A DNA stretch of 28,108 nucleotides, from assembly GCA_964511405.1 (NCBI GenBank), contig CAZEFK010000092.1:1-28108 (forward strand), read 5' to 3'. Below, piece by piece: positions 15,229 to 22,319 of this stretch (position 1 is its first letter; each line of letters begins with the position of its first letter). The notes below the pieces were generated by a model that did not search any database, had not been told where the DNA came from, and worked only from the letters and a program-made list of their open reading frames with translations. Source of the stretch: CAZEFK01 sp964511405. GTDB lineage: Bacteria > Pseudomonadota > Alphaproteobacteria > Elsterales > Elsteraceae. The position numbers and the translations under genes were made by a program.

Positions 15229-16113
15229 ATGGCGGCGCCGGGCCGATCGACCTGGAAAGGGTTCCTCAGGCTGAGCCTGGTGACGTGTGCGGTGAAGCTG
15301 GTGCCGGCGACCACCAGCAGCGGCCAGATCTCCTTTCACCAACTCAACCGCAAGACCCTGGACCGGGTGCGCATCCAGCTGGTCGACGACGCCACCGGCG
15401 ATCCGGTCGACCGCGCGGACATCGTCAAAGGCTACGAGTTCGAGAAGGGCCGCTATGTCGTGATCGACGATGCGGCGGTCGACGAGATCAAGCTCGAATC
15501 CAGCCATACCCTGGACATCGACCGGTTCGTCGCCCAGGACGAGATCGACCCCGCCTTCCTGGACTCGGTCTACTATCTGGCGCCGGACGGCAAGGTCGCG
15601 GGCGAGGCCTATGCCGTCATCCGCGAGGCCATGCGCCGCAGCGGCCGCGCCGGAGTCGGGCGCATCGTGCTGTCCCAGCGCGAACGCGCGGCCGTCGTGC
15701 GGCCGCTCGGCCGCGGCCTGGCCATGACCACCCTGCGCGGCGCCCAGGAGGTGCGGGCGGCCGCCCCCTATTTCGAGGATGCACCCGAGGCGCTGCCGGC
15801 CAATGGCGAAGAGCTGGTGTCCATGGCCGGCCTGATCATCGACCGGCTGGCCGGCCACTGGGATCCGGCCGACTATGAGGACCGCTACCAGCAGGCGCTG
15901 CAGTCGATCGTCGACGCCCAGGTCGCCGGAACCAAGCCGGCCGTGCCCCATGCCCAAGCCCCGGGCAAAGTGGTCAATCTATTCGAGGCGCTGCGCAAGT
16001 CGGTCGAGGCCGAAGGCGGCGCGCCGGCCAAAGCAGCGCCCAAGGCACCGGCGGCCGCCGCCAAGCCGGCCCCCGCCAAACCGGTCCGGTCCAGCCGCAA
16101 GCGCGCATCCTGA
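15229..16113 (+). CDS. ku: Non-homologous end-joining protein Ku
   Basis: A 294-residue bacterial Ku that would form a homodimer ring on double-strand break ends and recruit a ligase. The core opens WKGFLRLSLVTCAVKLVPATTSSGQISFHQL, continues with KGYEFEKGRYVVIDDAAVDEIKLESSHTLDI, YYLAPDGKVAGEAYAVIREAM and GRIVLSQRERAAVVRPLGRGLAMTTL, all typical of the Ku fold. The end (residues about 255-294) is a Lys/Ala/Pro-rich tail ending RSSRKRAS, as seen in Ku proteins with a basic extension that may bind DNA. The start at 15229 follows GGGAGGGACGGGC. No LigD is in the window; the partner must be elsewhere. Confidence 0.92.
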   Translation: MAAPGRSTWKGFLRLSLVTCAVKLVPATTSSGQISFHQLNRKTLDRVRIQLVDDATGDPVDRADIVKGYEFEKGRYVVIDDAAVDEIKLESSHTLDIDRFVAQDEIDPAFLDSVYYLAPDGKVAGEAYAVIREAMRRSGRAGVGRIVLSQRERAAVVRPLGRGLAMTTLRGAQEVRAAAPYFEDAPEALPANGEELVSMAGLIIDRLAGHWDPADYEDRYQQALQSIVDAQVAGTKPAVPHAQAPGKVVNLFEALRKSVEAEGGAPAKAAPKAPAAAAKPAPAKPVRSSRKRAS

Positions 16114-16134
16114 CCGGCCGCAGCTTGCATGGCA

Positions 16135-16153
16135 GCGCCCGGCGATCGGGCGC
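16135..16153. terminator. Short hairpin after Ku
   Basis: GCGCCCG and CGGGCGC form a perfect 7-bp stem with a GCGAT loop, 21 bp after the Ku stop and 12 bp before the EamA start. No T run follows, so it may be a weak or intrinsic-like terminator or a leader structure. Confidence 0.35.
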
Positions 16154-16165
16154 TATGGTCGGGCC

Positions 16166-17059
16166 ATGGCAACCGGGACGGATACGGCGGCGGGCCGCAG
16201 CGAACTCAGCGGCATCGGGCTGGCGGCCGCCGGCTACGCCCTGTTCGCGCTGCAGGACGCCGCCGTGAAATGGCTGGTCGTCGACTACACGGTCTGGCAG
16301 ATCCTGTTCTTTCGCAGCGTCATGGTCACCGCCGCCGGCGCCCTGATCCTGCGGCGCGACGGCTTCCTGGCGCTGGTGCGCGGCCCTGATGCGGGCGCCT
16401 ACCTGCTGCGCGCCGGCATCATGCTGGTGGCGTGGCTCAGCTATTTCGGCGCGGCGCGCCGACTGAAACTGGCCGAGCTGGTGACGCTGTACCATGCCGC
16501 CCCGGTCTTCGTGACCGTGCTGTCGATCCTGCTCTTGAAGGAGCGGGTCGGGCTCGCGCGCTGGGCGGCCGTGGCGATCGGGTTCGCGGGCGTGGCCGTG
16601 GCCGCCGACCCGACCGGCCGGCCCAGCCCGGGACCGGCGCTGATGGTGCTGTTGGCCGCCTTCCTGTGGGCCTTGGCCAGCATCCTAATCCGGCGGATCA
16701 TGGCCCGCGCGGGCGGCGTCGGCGGCACCACCGGCCTGGTCATCGCGACCAACGCCGCCTTCCTGGTTGCCTGCGCCCTGCCCATGCCTTGGCTGTGGCG
16801 CACGCCGGCGCCCGCGGACCTGGCGCTGATGGTCGGGCTCGGGGCCCTGGGCGCGATCGGCCAGTACCTGGTTTATGAGGGGTTTCGGCGCGCCTCGGCA
16901 TCGGCGATCGCGCCGACCGAGTATAGCGGCATCATCTGGGGCTTCCTGCTGGGCTTCGCGATCTGGGGCGACCTGCCGGGTCCGCCCGTGTTCGCCGGCG
17001 CCGGGCTGATCCTGCTGGCCAGCCTGGTGCTGGTGATCTCCGAGCGCCGGCGGACCTAG
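16166..17059 (+). CDS. DMT superfamily transporter, EamA family
   Basis: A 297-residue inner-membrane protein with about ten hydrophobic segments in two EamA repeats, the standard DMT layout. The first repeat includes YALFALQDAAVKWLVVDYTVWQILFFRSV and LKLAELVTLYHAAPVFVTVLSILLLKERVG. The second includes LLAAFLWALASILIRRIM and FRRASASAIAPTEYSGIIWGFLLGFAIWGDLPGP. The repeat-end (P)xxxxxxxxxxLxE pattern is present in the first repeat. Substrate cannot be inferred; the family exports amino acids, purines or other metabolites. It starts at ATG 16166 without a strong ribosome-binding site. It is codirectional with Ku and converges on the DUF3126 gene with a 12-bp gap. Confidence 0.86.
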   Translation: MATGTDTAAGRSELSGIGLAAAGYALFALQDAAVKWLVVDYTVWQILFFRSVMVTAAGALILRRDGFLALVRGPDAGAYLLRAGIMLVAWLSYFGAARRLKLAELVTLYHAAPVFVTVLSILLLKERVGLARWAAVAIGFAGVAVAADPTGRPSPGPALMVLLAAFLWALASILIRRIMARAGGVGGTTGLVIATNAAFLVACALPMPWLWRTPAPADLALMVGLGALGAIGQYLVYEGFRRASASAIAPTEYSGIIWGFLLGFAIWGDLPGPPVFAGAGLILLASLVLVISERRRT

Positions 17060-17069
17060 CCCGGGCTAG
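17056..17069. repeat. 14-bp perfect palindrome at the EamA stop
   Basis: CTAGCCCGGGCTAG spans the EamA stop codon TAG. Its first and last nine bases are the same as the outer ends of the 22-bp inverted repeat at 10193-10271. It sits between two convergent genes, like that element. Confidence 0.5.
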
Positions 17070-17071
17070 CC

Positions 17072-17320
17072 TCAGCGCTTGCGCGTCGGCGTCGGCGGTA
17101 CCGGGCTGGCCGGCGGCAGGTCGGTCTCCAGGATGGTCATGTGCAGCGACCAGCTGACCTCGCCATCCTCGTCGTCCCGATGCAGCACGCCGATGAACTC
17201 ATCGCCGACCCGCACCTCGACCGGCGCCCCGCGCTTGGCCGGGCGATCGATGGCGATCTGGTCATTGCCGAAGGTGCGGCGCAGATAGTCCTGCACCCGG
17301 GCGATATCGTTCGGCGTCAT
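17072..17320 (-). CDS. DUF3126 family protein
   Basis: An 82-residue soluble protein beginning MTPNDIARVQDYLRRTFGNDQI. The segment AKRGAPVEVRVGDEFIGVLHRDDEDGEVSWSLHMTILETDLP is characteristic of DUF3126, a small family found mainly in alphaproteobacteria with no known function. An AGGAGG ribosome-binding site precedes ATG 17320 with a spacing of about 7 nt, which is strong start evidence. The C-terminus is Pro/Thr-rich and basic (PPTPTRKR). It is divergent from fpr across a 272-bp region. Confidence 0.85.
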   Translation of the reverse strand: MTPNDIARVQDYLRRTFGNDQIAIDRPAKRGAPVEVRVGDEFIGVLHRDDEDGEVSWSLHMTILETDLPPASPVPPTPTRKR

Positions 17321-17491
17321 CGGCGGCCTCCTGCTGCGGGAGCGGGGTTTTCCGCGCTCGCCCTTGGTGCTGTCAAGCGTCCTGCACCGATCGCAGGCGC
17401 AGGCCAGGATACTTGGTCGCGGCCCCCCGGATCCATCGTCCGCCCTCTTGCATTGGCGGGCCGCCAGGCCCCATGTCATGCGCCGTGCCGG

Positions 17492-17520
17492 TTGACAAGC
17501 GCGGGTGTGCGGTGCACAAT
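17492..17520 (+). promoter_or_regulatory. Candidate sigma-70 promoter of fpr
   Basis: TTGACA (perfect -35, 17492-17497) and CACAAT (17515-17520, four of six) are separated by exactly 17 bp. Transcription would begin near 17527, giving a leader of about 65 nt before the fpr ATG. The sequence overlapping the -10, ACAATTGT, is a small palindrome that could bind a repressor. Confidence 0.5.
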
Positions 17521-17592
17521 TGTTAGTGTACATATAATCGGACCCGAGTTCCGCCCCGGACCCAACCCCATCGACGCGAGATCCGATCGCCC

Positions 17593-18366
17593 ATGAGCGC
17601 CTTTAACGAGGAGCGCGTGCTGAGCGTGCGCCACTGGACCGACACGCTGTTCAGCTTCACCACGACGCGCGATACCGCCTTCCGGTTCAAGAACGGCCAA
17701 TTCACGATGATCGGCATCCGGGTCGACGACAAGCCGCTGTTGCGGGCCTACAGCGTGGTCAGCCCGAACTACGACGACAAGCTCGAATTCTTTTCGATCA
17801 AGGTGGCGGACGGGCCGCTCACCTCGCGCCTGCAGCACCTGAAGGAAGGCGATCCGATCATCGTCAGCCGCAAGGCCACCGGCACGCTGGTGCTGGACAA
17901 CCTGCAGCCCGGACGGCGCCTCTACCTGCTGGGCACCGGCACTGGCCTCGCCCCCTTCCTCAGCATCATCCGCGATCCCGAGACCTATGAGCGCTTCGAG
18001 ACCGTGGTGCTGCTGCATGGCTGCCGGCAAGTCGCGGAGCTGGCCTACGGCGAGATGATCACCCAGGACCTGCCCAACGACGAGTTCCTGGGCGAGGAGA
18101 TCCGCCAGAAGCTGGTCTACTATCCGACGGTGACCCGCGAACCGTTCCGCAATCGCGGCCGCATCACCGACCTCATCACCTCGAACCAGCTTGGCCGCGA
18201 CACCGGCCTGCCGCCGCTCGACCGCGACGAAGACCGGGTCATGCTGTGCGGCAGCCCCCAGATGCTGGCCGACCTGCGCGTGCTCCTGGACGACCGCGGC
18301 TTCGAGGAAGGCAATCACGGCGAGCCCGGCCACTACGTCATCGAGAAGGCGTTCGCCGAGCGGTAA
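17593..18366 (+). CDS. fpr: Ferredoxin/flavodoxin-NADP+ reductase
   Basis: A 257-residue cytoplasmic flavoenzyme passing electrons between NADPH and ferredoxin or flavodoxin, often for biosynthesis or oxidative-stress defence. The FAD-binding motif RAYS is at residues 51-54 (LLRAYSVVSPNY), followed by FFSIKVADGPLTSRLQHLKEGD. The NADP domain has LLGTGTGLAPFLSIIRD. The C-terminus VIEKAFAER matches the bacterial Fpr subfamily II. It starts at ATG 17593, and 272 bp upstream contain a perfect TTGACA. It is followed by two hairpins. Confidence 0.93.
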   Translation: MSAFNEERVLSVRHWTDTLFSFTTTRDTAFRFKNGQFTMIGIRVDDKPLLRAYSVVSPNYDDKLEFFSIKVADGPLTSRLQHLKEGDPIIVSRKATGTLVLDNLQPGRRLYLLGTGTGLAPFLSIIRDPETYERFETVVLLHGCRQVAELAYGEMITQDLPNDEFLGEEIRQKLVYYPTVTREPFRNRGRITDLITSNQLGRDTGLPPLDRDEDRVMLCGSPQMLADLRVLLDDRGFEEGNHGEPGHYVIEKAFAER

Positions 18367-18373
18367 GAACCAC

Positions 18374-18416
18374 GCGGCGGGGGAAACCCCGCCGCCAGTG
18401 CGGCGAAGTTCGCCGC
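18374..18416 (+). terminator. Tandem GC hairpins after fpr
   Basis: The first hairpin has 9-bp perfect arms (GCGGCGGGG at 18374-18382 and its complement at 18387-18395) around a GAAA tetraloop. The second has 8-bp arms (GCGGCGAA at 18400-18407 and TTCGCCGC at 18409-18416) around a single G. They begin 8 nt after the fpr stop. No T run follows, so termination is likely but not proved; the GNRA loop suggests a very stable 3' end. Confidence 0.6.
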
Positions 18417-18467
18417 GGGCCGGACAGCGGCTAAAGTGGACCACTCAGTGCGGATGATTGGTGAGCC

Positions 18468-18947
18468 GTGCTGCTAGTGAGACGCCCGCCCCTACCGATC
18501 CGGGCCGAGCCTTTCCCCACCGGCGACGCCATCATCGACGCCGTGCACGGCTATTGGCGCACCAAGTGCCAGGAGCCACGGATCCCCGACCGCCGCGACA
18601 TCGACCCGTTGGAGCTGCCGCCTGCCTGCCTGCCCCACCTGATGCTGTGGGATGTGGAGGCCAACGGCTATCGCTGCCGGCTGGCCGGCACCGCGATCGT
18701 CGACGTGCATGGCCGCGAGCTGCGCGGCATCACCACCCGCGACCTGCACGGCAAGGCCAATGCCAAGATCGAGGCGGAGTACGACTGGGTCGTGCGGACT
18801 CGGCAGCCCCATTTCGTCGACCGGGCGATGAGTTGGTACCACCGCGATTACACCCGATATCGCCGGCTGTTGCTGCCGCTGACCCGTGGCGGCGATGCGG
18901 TGGCGGTGCTGCTGTCCGTCGCCACCTACCGGTTCGCCGCGCGCTGA
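18468..18947 (+). CDS. PAS_5 (PF07310-type) domain protein
   Basis: A 159-residue soluble protein of the PAS-like family common in Rhodospirillales. The opening YWRTKCQEPRIPDRRDIDPLELPPACLPHLMLWDVEANGYRCRLAGTAIVDVHGRELRGI is the diagnostic pattern W..K.......RxdiDP.e....LPhlmL.dv...ryRlvGT. It contains a single PAS domain and no output domain, so it probably binds a ligand or another protein. The start is GTG 18468, with GTG 18477 as an alternative; there is no ATG in frame. An 11-bp palindrome (AGTGGACCACT, 18435-18445) lies upstream. The gene converges with dapA through a shared hairpin. Confidence 0.82.
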   Translation: MLLVRRPPLPIRAEPFPTGDAIIDAVHGYWRTKCQEPRIPDRRDIDPLELPPACLPHLMLWDVEANGYRCRLAGTAIVDVHGRELRGITTRDLHGKANAKIEAEYDWVVRTRQPHFVDRAMSWYHRDYTRYRRLLLPLTRGGDAVAVLLSVATYRFAAR

Positions 18948-18975
18948 CGGCTCGCCCACGGACCGGGCGAGCCGT
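18947..18975. terminator. Bidirectional hairpin terminator between PAS_5 gene and dapA
   Basis: The 11-bp arms ACGGCTCGCCC (18947-18957) and GGGCGAGCCGT (18965-18975) pair perfectly around a 7-nt loop. The left arm begins at the last base of the PAS_5 stop codon, and the right arm ends 8 nt from the dapA stop on the other strand, so one hairpin serves both convergent genes. Confidence 0.7.
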
Positions 18976-18983
18976 CCGGCCGG

Positions 18984-19877
18984 CTATGCCGCCTCGGCCA
19001 GCACCCGGTCGATCCGCGCCGCCAGCGCGTCGCTGACCGGGGTCATGGGGAGGCGCAGCTCCGGGCTGTCGATCAGGCCGGTGCGCCACAGCCAGTGCTT
19101 GATCGGCGCCGGGCTGGGCTCGGCGAACAGCAGCCGCGGCAGCTCGGCCAGGCGCTGCCAGGCGGCCAGCGCGCCGGCCTGGTCGCCGGCCGCCAGCTGG
19201 ACCCGGATCTGGGCGAAGGCGCCGGTCTCGACATGGGCCGACGCCAGGATGCCGCCATCGGCGCCGTGGACCAGGGCGCCGTAATAGCCCGCATCCTCGC
19301 CGGTCAGCACCGCGAAGCCGGGCGGACGCCGGCGCAGCAGGTCGAAGGACTGCGCGGCATCGGCCGAGCAGTCCTTGAGGCCGACGATCCGCGGATGCTC
19401 GGCCAGCGCCAGCAGCGTGTCGTTGGTCAGGTTCACGCCCGTGCGGTAGGGGATGTTGTAGAGCAGGACCGGCCGGTCGGCGGCCTCGGCCAGCGCCAGG
19501 AAGTGGCGGCGCAGGCCGTCCTGCGACGGCCGGCTGTAATAGGGACAGGCGACGAGATAGCCGTCCACCGGCCAGGCGGCGGTGCGCGCGAGGGCCTTGG
19601 CCAGCTTGGCCGTGTCGCTGCCCGACAGCCCCAGCACCAGCGGCAGCGGCCGCCCGGCTTCGGCGGTCTCGGCGGCGGCGACCTGGACCAGCCGCGCGGT
19701 CTCAGCCTCATCCAGGGTCAGGGCTTCGCCGGTCGTGCCGGCGACGATCAGCCCGTCGATGGGCTGGGCGGCATAGTGCCGGACCAGCCGGCGCAGCGAG
19801 GCCTCGTCCAGCGCGCCGTCGCGGAACGGCGTGATCAACGGCAGCCACAGGCCTTGGAAACGGGATCGGGTGTCCAT
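18984..19877 (-). CDS. dapA: 4-hydroxy-tetrahydrodipicolinate synthase family protein
   Basis: A 297-residue (beta/alpha)8-barrel aldolase that would condense pyruvate with aspartate semialdehyde, the first committed step towards lysine and diaminopimelate. The Schiff-base Lys is K168 in VGLKDCS. The catalytic Thr-Thr pair is T48-T49 in AGTTGEALTL, Tyr140 and Arg145 lie in LLYNIPYRTGVNL, and the tyrosine of CPYYSRPS is near 114. These agree with E. coli T44, Y133, R138 and K161. An AAGGAGA lies 9 nt before the start. Because the family includes related aldolases such as N-acetylneuraminate lyase, the exact substrate is likely but not certain. Confidence 0.87.
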   Translation of the reverse strand: MDTRSRFQGLWLPLITPFRDGALDEASLRRLVRHYAAQPIDGLIVAGTTGEALTLDEAETARLVQVAAAETAEAGRPLPLVLGLSGSDTAKLAKALARTAAWPVDGYLVACPYYSRPSQDGLRRHFLALAEAADRPVLLYNIPYRTGVNLTNDTLLALAEHPRIVGLKDCSADAAQSFDLLRRRPPGFAVLTGEDAGYYGALVHGADGGILASAHVETGAFAQIRVQLAAGDQAGALAAWQRLAELPRLLFAEPSPAPIKHWLWRTGLIDSPELRLPMTPVSDALAARIDRVLAEAA

Positions 19878-20079
19878 GGGTCCATCTCCTTGTCGAACCG
19901 GAGACAGGACCCGCCAGGACCCCGTCCGAACCGGCGGGGTCCATCGATCTGAGCGCTGCGCCTACCGCGCGCGAAGATCCTCGGTCCCCGGCAAGGGGGA
20001 CTTCTTCGCCTTCAGGGATTTGCGAGCGCGCACGACCATGGCCGGGACCGTGGGCGACACGGTCGGCGCTGTCAAGGCG

Positions 20080-20607
20080 CTACGGAACCGGCGCGGTTGT
20101 GGTGACTGCCGTGACATCGGGCGCGCCGAAGCACGGCACGGTGCCGGCGGGCGCCCGCGACCAGACATGGGTCTCTCCGAAAAACCGCAGGCCGGCCCAG
20201 CCCCGAACCCGCAGGTAGCCGTCCGGCAGCGCCTCGACTTCGAAGCCGTACTCCTGGCCATGTTCCGGGTCGTAGATCCAGCCGTCCGTCCAGACGTCGC
20301 GGTCGCGGACGAAGCCGCCGATGATCTGCAGGCCGCACAAGCGCCGGTCCCGGGCCGCGGGATCCGGATTGTGGATGTCGGTCACAGGCGCCCCGGCGAC
20401 ATCGACCCGAGCGACGCGGCCGCACAGCGACGCGCCGCACGGATAGATCTCGATCAGCCCCCGGCCATCGTCCACCTGCCACAAGCCGACGGCCGAGGGG
20501 GGTGCCGCGTCGGCATGGCCAAAACAGGACCCGGTCGCCAGAACCAGAGCGGCGACCCGCCAGCTCCACCGCGGGAGCCAATCGAAGGGCGGTCTGGTCG
20601 CCGTCAT
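20080..20607 (-). CDS. Secreted DUF2147-like protein
   Basis: A 175-residue protein with an N-terminal export signal (WRVAALVLATGSCFGHADA, AxA site near residue 34). The mature part contains VGLWQVDDGRGLIEIYPCGASLCGRVARV, GLQIIGGFVRDRDVWTDGWIYDPEHGQEYGFEVEALPDGYLRVRGWAGLRFFGETHVWSR, which follows the DUF2147 layout: G.W...d..g.ieI.pCg..lCGri.., then D..G..l.....W..G.I.dP..G..Y...... ..l.vrG. Function unknown, presumably periplasmic. GGAGG is 8 nt upstream of ATG 20607, deciding against the GTG at 20622. It may form a small operon with none of its neighbours, which are 202 bp and 224 bp away. Confidence 0.85.
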   Translation of the reverse strand: MTATRPPFDWLPRWSWRVAALVLATGSCFGHADAAPPSAVGLWQVDDGRGLIEIYPCGASLCGRVARVDVAGAPVTDIHNPDPAARDRRLCGLQIIGGFVRDRDVWTDGWIYDPEHGQEYGFEVEALPDGYLRVRGWAGLRFFGETHVWSRAPAGTVPCFGAPDVTAVTTTAPVP

Positions 20608-20831
20608 CGCGCGATCCTCCACGGGCCTGGTCCCAGTCCCTAAACGGCAGGCACGGGGGCGATCTTCGTGCAGGAAAGTACCCTAGGCCGCGTTGCGGCC
20701 GATGCACTCCGATCGGCGGGTTTGGAGCGGCACAGGAATACCGCTTGGCGGCACGGCAGTAGACCATTTGGCGGCGGCGGCCGCCATGGGCCCGAGTCGC
20801 GGACTTCCGTTTGGGCCGTGTCCAGTTCCGT
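20608..20831. other. 224-bp intergenic stretch before the HEPN gene
   Basis: No gene is visible. It has a 6-bp GGCCGC/GCGGCC hairpin at 20686-20700 and some less G+C-rich sequence near 20820-20860. This is the downstream side of the HEPN gene and the upstream side of the DUF2147 gene, so it probably holds the DUF2147 promoter, although no clear hexamers were found. Confidence 0.5.
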
Positions 20832-21218
20832 TTACGAGAGTAACCCCGTGACGCAATCGACAAACAGCCTTGCCGTCGCAAGAGCAGCTTCCACCCGTTC
20901 CCGCGGAACGACCGCGCCTGGCCCCGCCTCATAGTCCGCAACGGCCTTCAGATTATAGGCCTGCGACAGGAAGCGGCGCAGGTCTTGGCCAACACGGTCA
21001 TCGCCCTTGGTCAGCAAATTGAACTGGCTGTTGACGCCCTCGTGTGTCTTCGCGATCCGACCTCGACGTTCGGAGATGAGCGCCTGGGCGGCATGGAAGC
21101 CGGCGAGATAGGCCGCGCGGCCTGCTTCGTCATCGTAATGCAAGACATCGAGCAGAGCGCGCGCCTTGGTCAGATATTCGCGCGCCTTGTCGAGATGGTC
21201 TTGCGTTTCCGGTGTCAC
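20832..21218 (-). CDS. HEPN-domain toxin of an MNT-HEPN toxin-antitoxin pair
   Basis: A 128-residue all-helical protein of the HEPN family. The expected RX4-6H nuclease motif is present as Arg54-IAKT-His59, within ALISERRGRIAKTHEGVN. HEPN toxins cleave RNA as dimers. In the HepT group the motif continues to a tyrosine (RX4HXY) that the MNT antitoxin AMPylates; here the residues after His59 are Glu-Gly, so that target tyrosine is missing. The ATG overlaps the stop of the upstream MNT gene by 4 nt, which marks them as a pair. Codon usage looks less G+C-biased than nearby genes, hinting at transfer. Confidence 0.82.
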   Translation of the reverse strand: MTPETQDHLDKAREYLTKARALLDVLHYDDEAGRAAYLAGFHAAQALISERRGRIAKTHEGVNSQFNLLTKGDDRVGQDLRRFLSQAYNLKAVADYEAGPGAVVPRERVEAALATARLFVDCVTGLLS

Positions 21219-21538
21219 AGGTCGATGCCATCGGCTCGGATCTCGCGCATGAACGAGGTTCGGTCGTTGTAGGCGCCGGCCCGATACGGCATGGCGTGGA
21301 TCACCGCACCGGTATCGTCGATGATGTCCGTGACCACCGGAACAATGCGATCCAACTCCGCCCAGCGATCGGCCATGTCGCGGAGAAAGATCGCAACGTC
21401 ATAGTCGGAGTCGGGCCGCGCCTCGCCGCAGGCGCGCGAGCCGAACAGCACCACACGCTCGATCCGCGGCCCATACAGCGCGTCGAGCGCGGCGCGAAAG
21501 CGGATCAGAATCGGATCGGCGGAAGCCTGCTTGGTCAT
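21215..21538 (-). CDS. MNT (minimal nucleotidyltransferase) antitoxin
   Basis: A 107-residue protein of the nucleotidyltransferase fold. The signature GSX10DXD is exact: Gly33-Ser34, ten residues, then Asp45-Tyr46-Asp47 (FGSRACGEARPDSDYDVAIF). A third catalytic acid usually found on the following strand is not obvious (AVIHAMPYR instead). It would modify and neutralise the HEPN partner. An upstream start at 21559 would add seven residues, but GAGGAAGAG lies in the right place for ATG 21538. It precedes HEPN on the minus strand and is 34 bp downstream of the SDR stop. Confidence 0.85.
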   Translation of the reverse strand: MTKQASADPILIRFRAALDALYGPRIERVVLFGSRACGEARPDSDYDVAIFLRDMADRWAELDRIVPVVTDIIDDTGAVIHAMPYRAGAYNDRTSFMREIRADGIDL

Positions 21539-21572
21539 GCCGCACTCTTCCTCGCGCATCGCATGGCCCCGA

Positions 21573-22319
21573 TCAACCCCGGTCTAGCAGCCCGCCCGCC
21601 ATGAACCCGCCATCGACAGCCAGCACCTGGCCGGTGACGTAGCTCGACCGTGCGTCGTCCAGCAGGAACAGGATCGCCTGGGCGACCTCGGCCGGAACCC
21701 CGTAGCGGCGGAGCGGCACCGCGGCCTGCCACTCGGCGCGGGCCTCTGGTGTGTGGACGGCGGCGGACAGCGCCGTCTCGATCGGGCCGGGGGCCACGCA
21801 GTTGACGCGGATGCGGTGGCGGGCCAGCTCGACGGCCATCACCCGGGTAAGCGTCACGACCGCACCCTTGGTCGCGCCATAGGCGGCGCGGCCCATGTTG
21901 CCGGCCAGCCCGGACACCGAGGCGACGGTGACGATGGCGCCGCCGCCGGTCCGGCGCATGGCCTCGGCCGCGGCGCGCGCCGCCTCGGCCGTGCCGATGA
22001 CGTTGACCTCGTAGAGGCGCCGGTACTCGTCCGGCGTGCTGTCCAGGAACGGCGTGCCCACGCCGATGCCGGCGCTGGTGACCAGGCCGCGCAGGTCAGT
22101 GAGTCCGTCGACCAGCCGGCGCAGGGCCACGGTGTCGGTGACGTCGCCCGCGACCCAGCGCAGCCGGTCGCCATACCCGGCCAGCGCGGCGGCGGCGGCC
22201 GCGATGGCGGTCTCCGAGCGGTCCAGCGCCACCACGCGCCAGCCCGTGGCCAACAGCGCCTCGACGGTCGCCAGTCCGATGCCGGCGGCGCCGCCGGTGA
22301 CCATAACGGTGCCGGTCAT
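21573..22319 (-). CDS. Short-chain dehydrogenase/reductase (SDR)
   Basis: A 248-residue classical SDR, the last gene of a four-gene operon. The nucleotide motif TGGAAGIG is at residues 8-15 and an Asp in VVALDRS near residue 33 favours NAD(H). The NNAG motif is altered to TSAG near residues 81-84. The catalytic set is Asn106, Ser134, Tyr147 and Lys151 (VASVSGLAGNMGRAAYGATK). It ends VTGQVLAVDGGFM as usual. Its ATG overlaps the stop of the PPC gene by 4 nt. Substrate is not predictable, but the operon suggests oxidation or reduction of a CoA ester or a ketoacid intermediate. Confidence 0.9.
   Translation of the reverse strand: MTGTVMVTGGAAGIGLATVEALLATGWRVVALDRSETAIAAAAAALAGYGDRLRWVAGDVTDTVALRRLVDGLTDLRGLVTSAGIGVGTPFLDSTPDEYRRLYEVNVIGTAEAARAAAEAMRRTGGGAIVTVASVSGLAGNMGRAAYGATKGAVVTLTRVMAVELARHRIRVNCVAPGPIETALSAAVHTPEARAEWQAAVPLRRYGVPAEVAQAILFLLDDARSSYVTGQVLAVDGGFMAGGLLDRG

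Noticed and set aside
16155..16157. ATG just upstream of the EamA gene as its start
   Set aside because: It is in another reading frame than the transporter.
17533..17538. TATAAT taken as the main -10 of fpr
   Set aside because: The hexamer 17 bp upstream (CGGTGC) is a poor -35; the TTGACA-17-CACAAT pair fits better. Kept only as a possibility in the findings.
19962..20039. A 25-residue minus-strand frame (MVVRARKSLKAKK...) that resembles the start of a basic ribosomal-type peptide
   Set aside because: It has no ribosome-binding site, is very short and does not match ribosomal protein L36 beyond a few basic residues.
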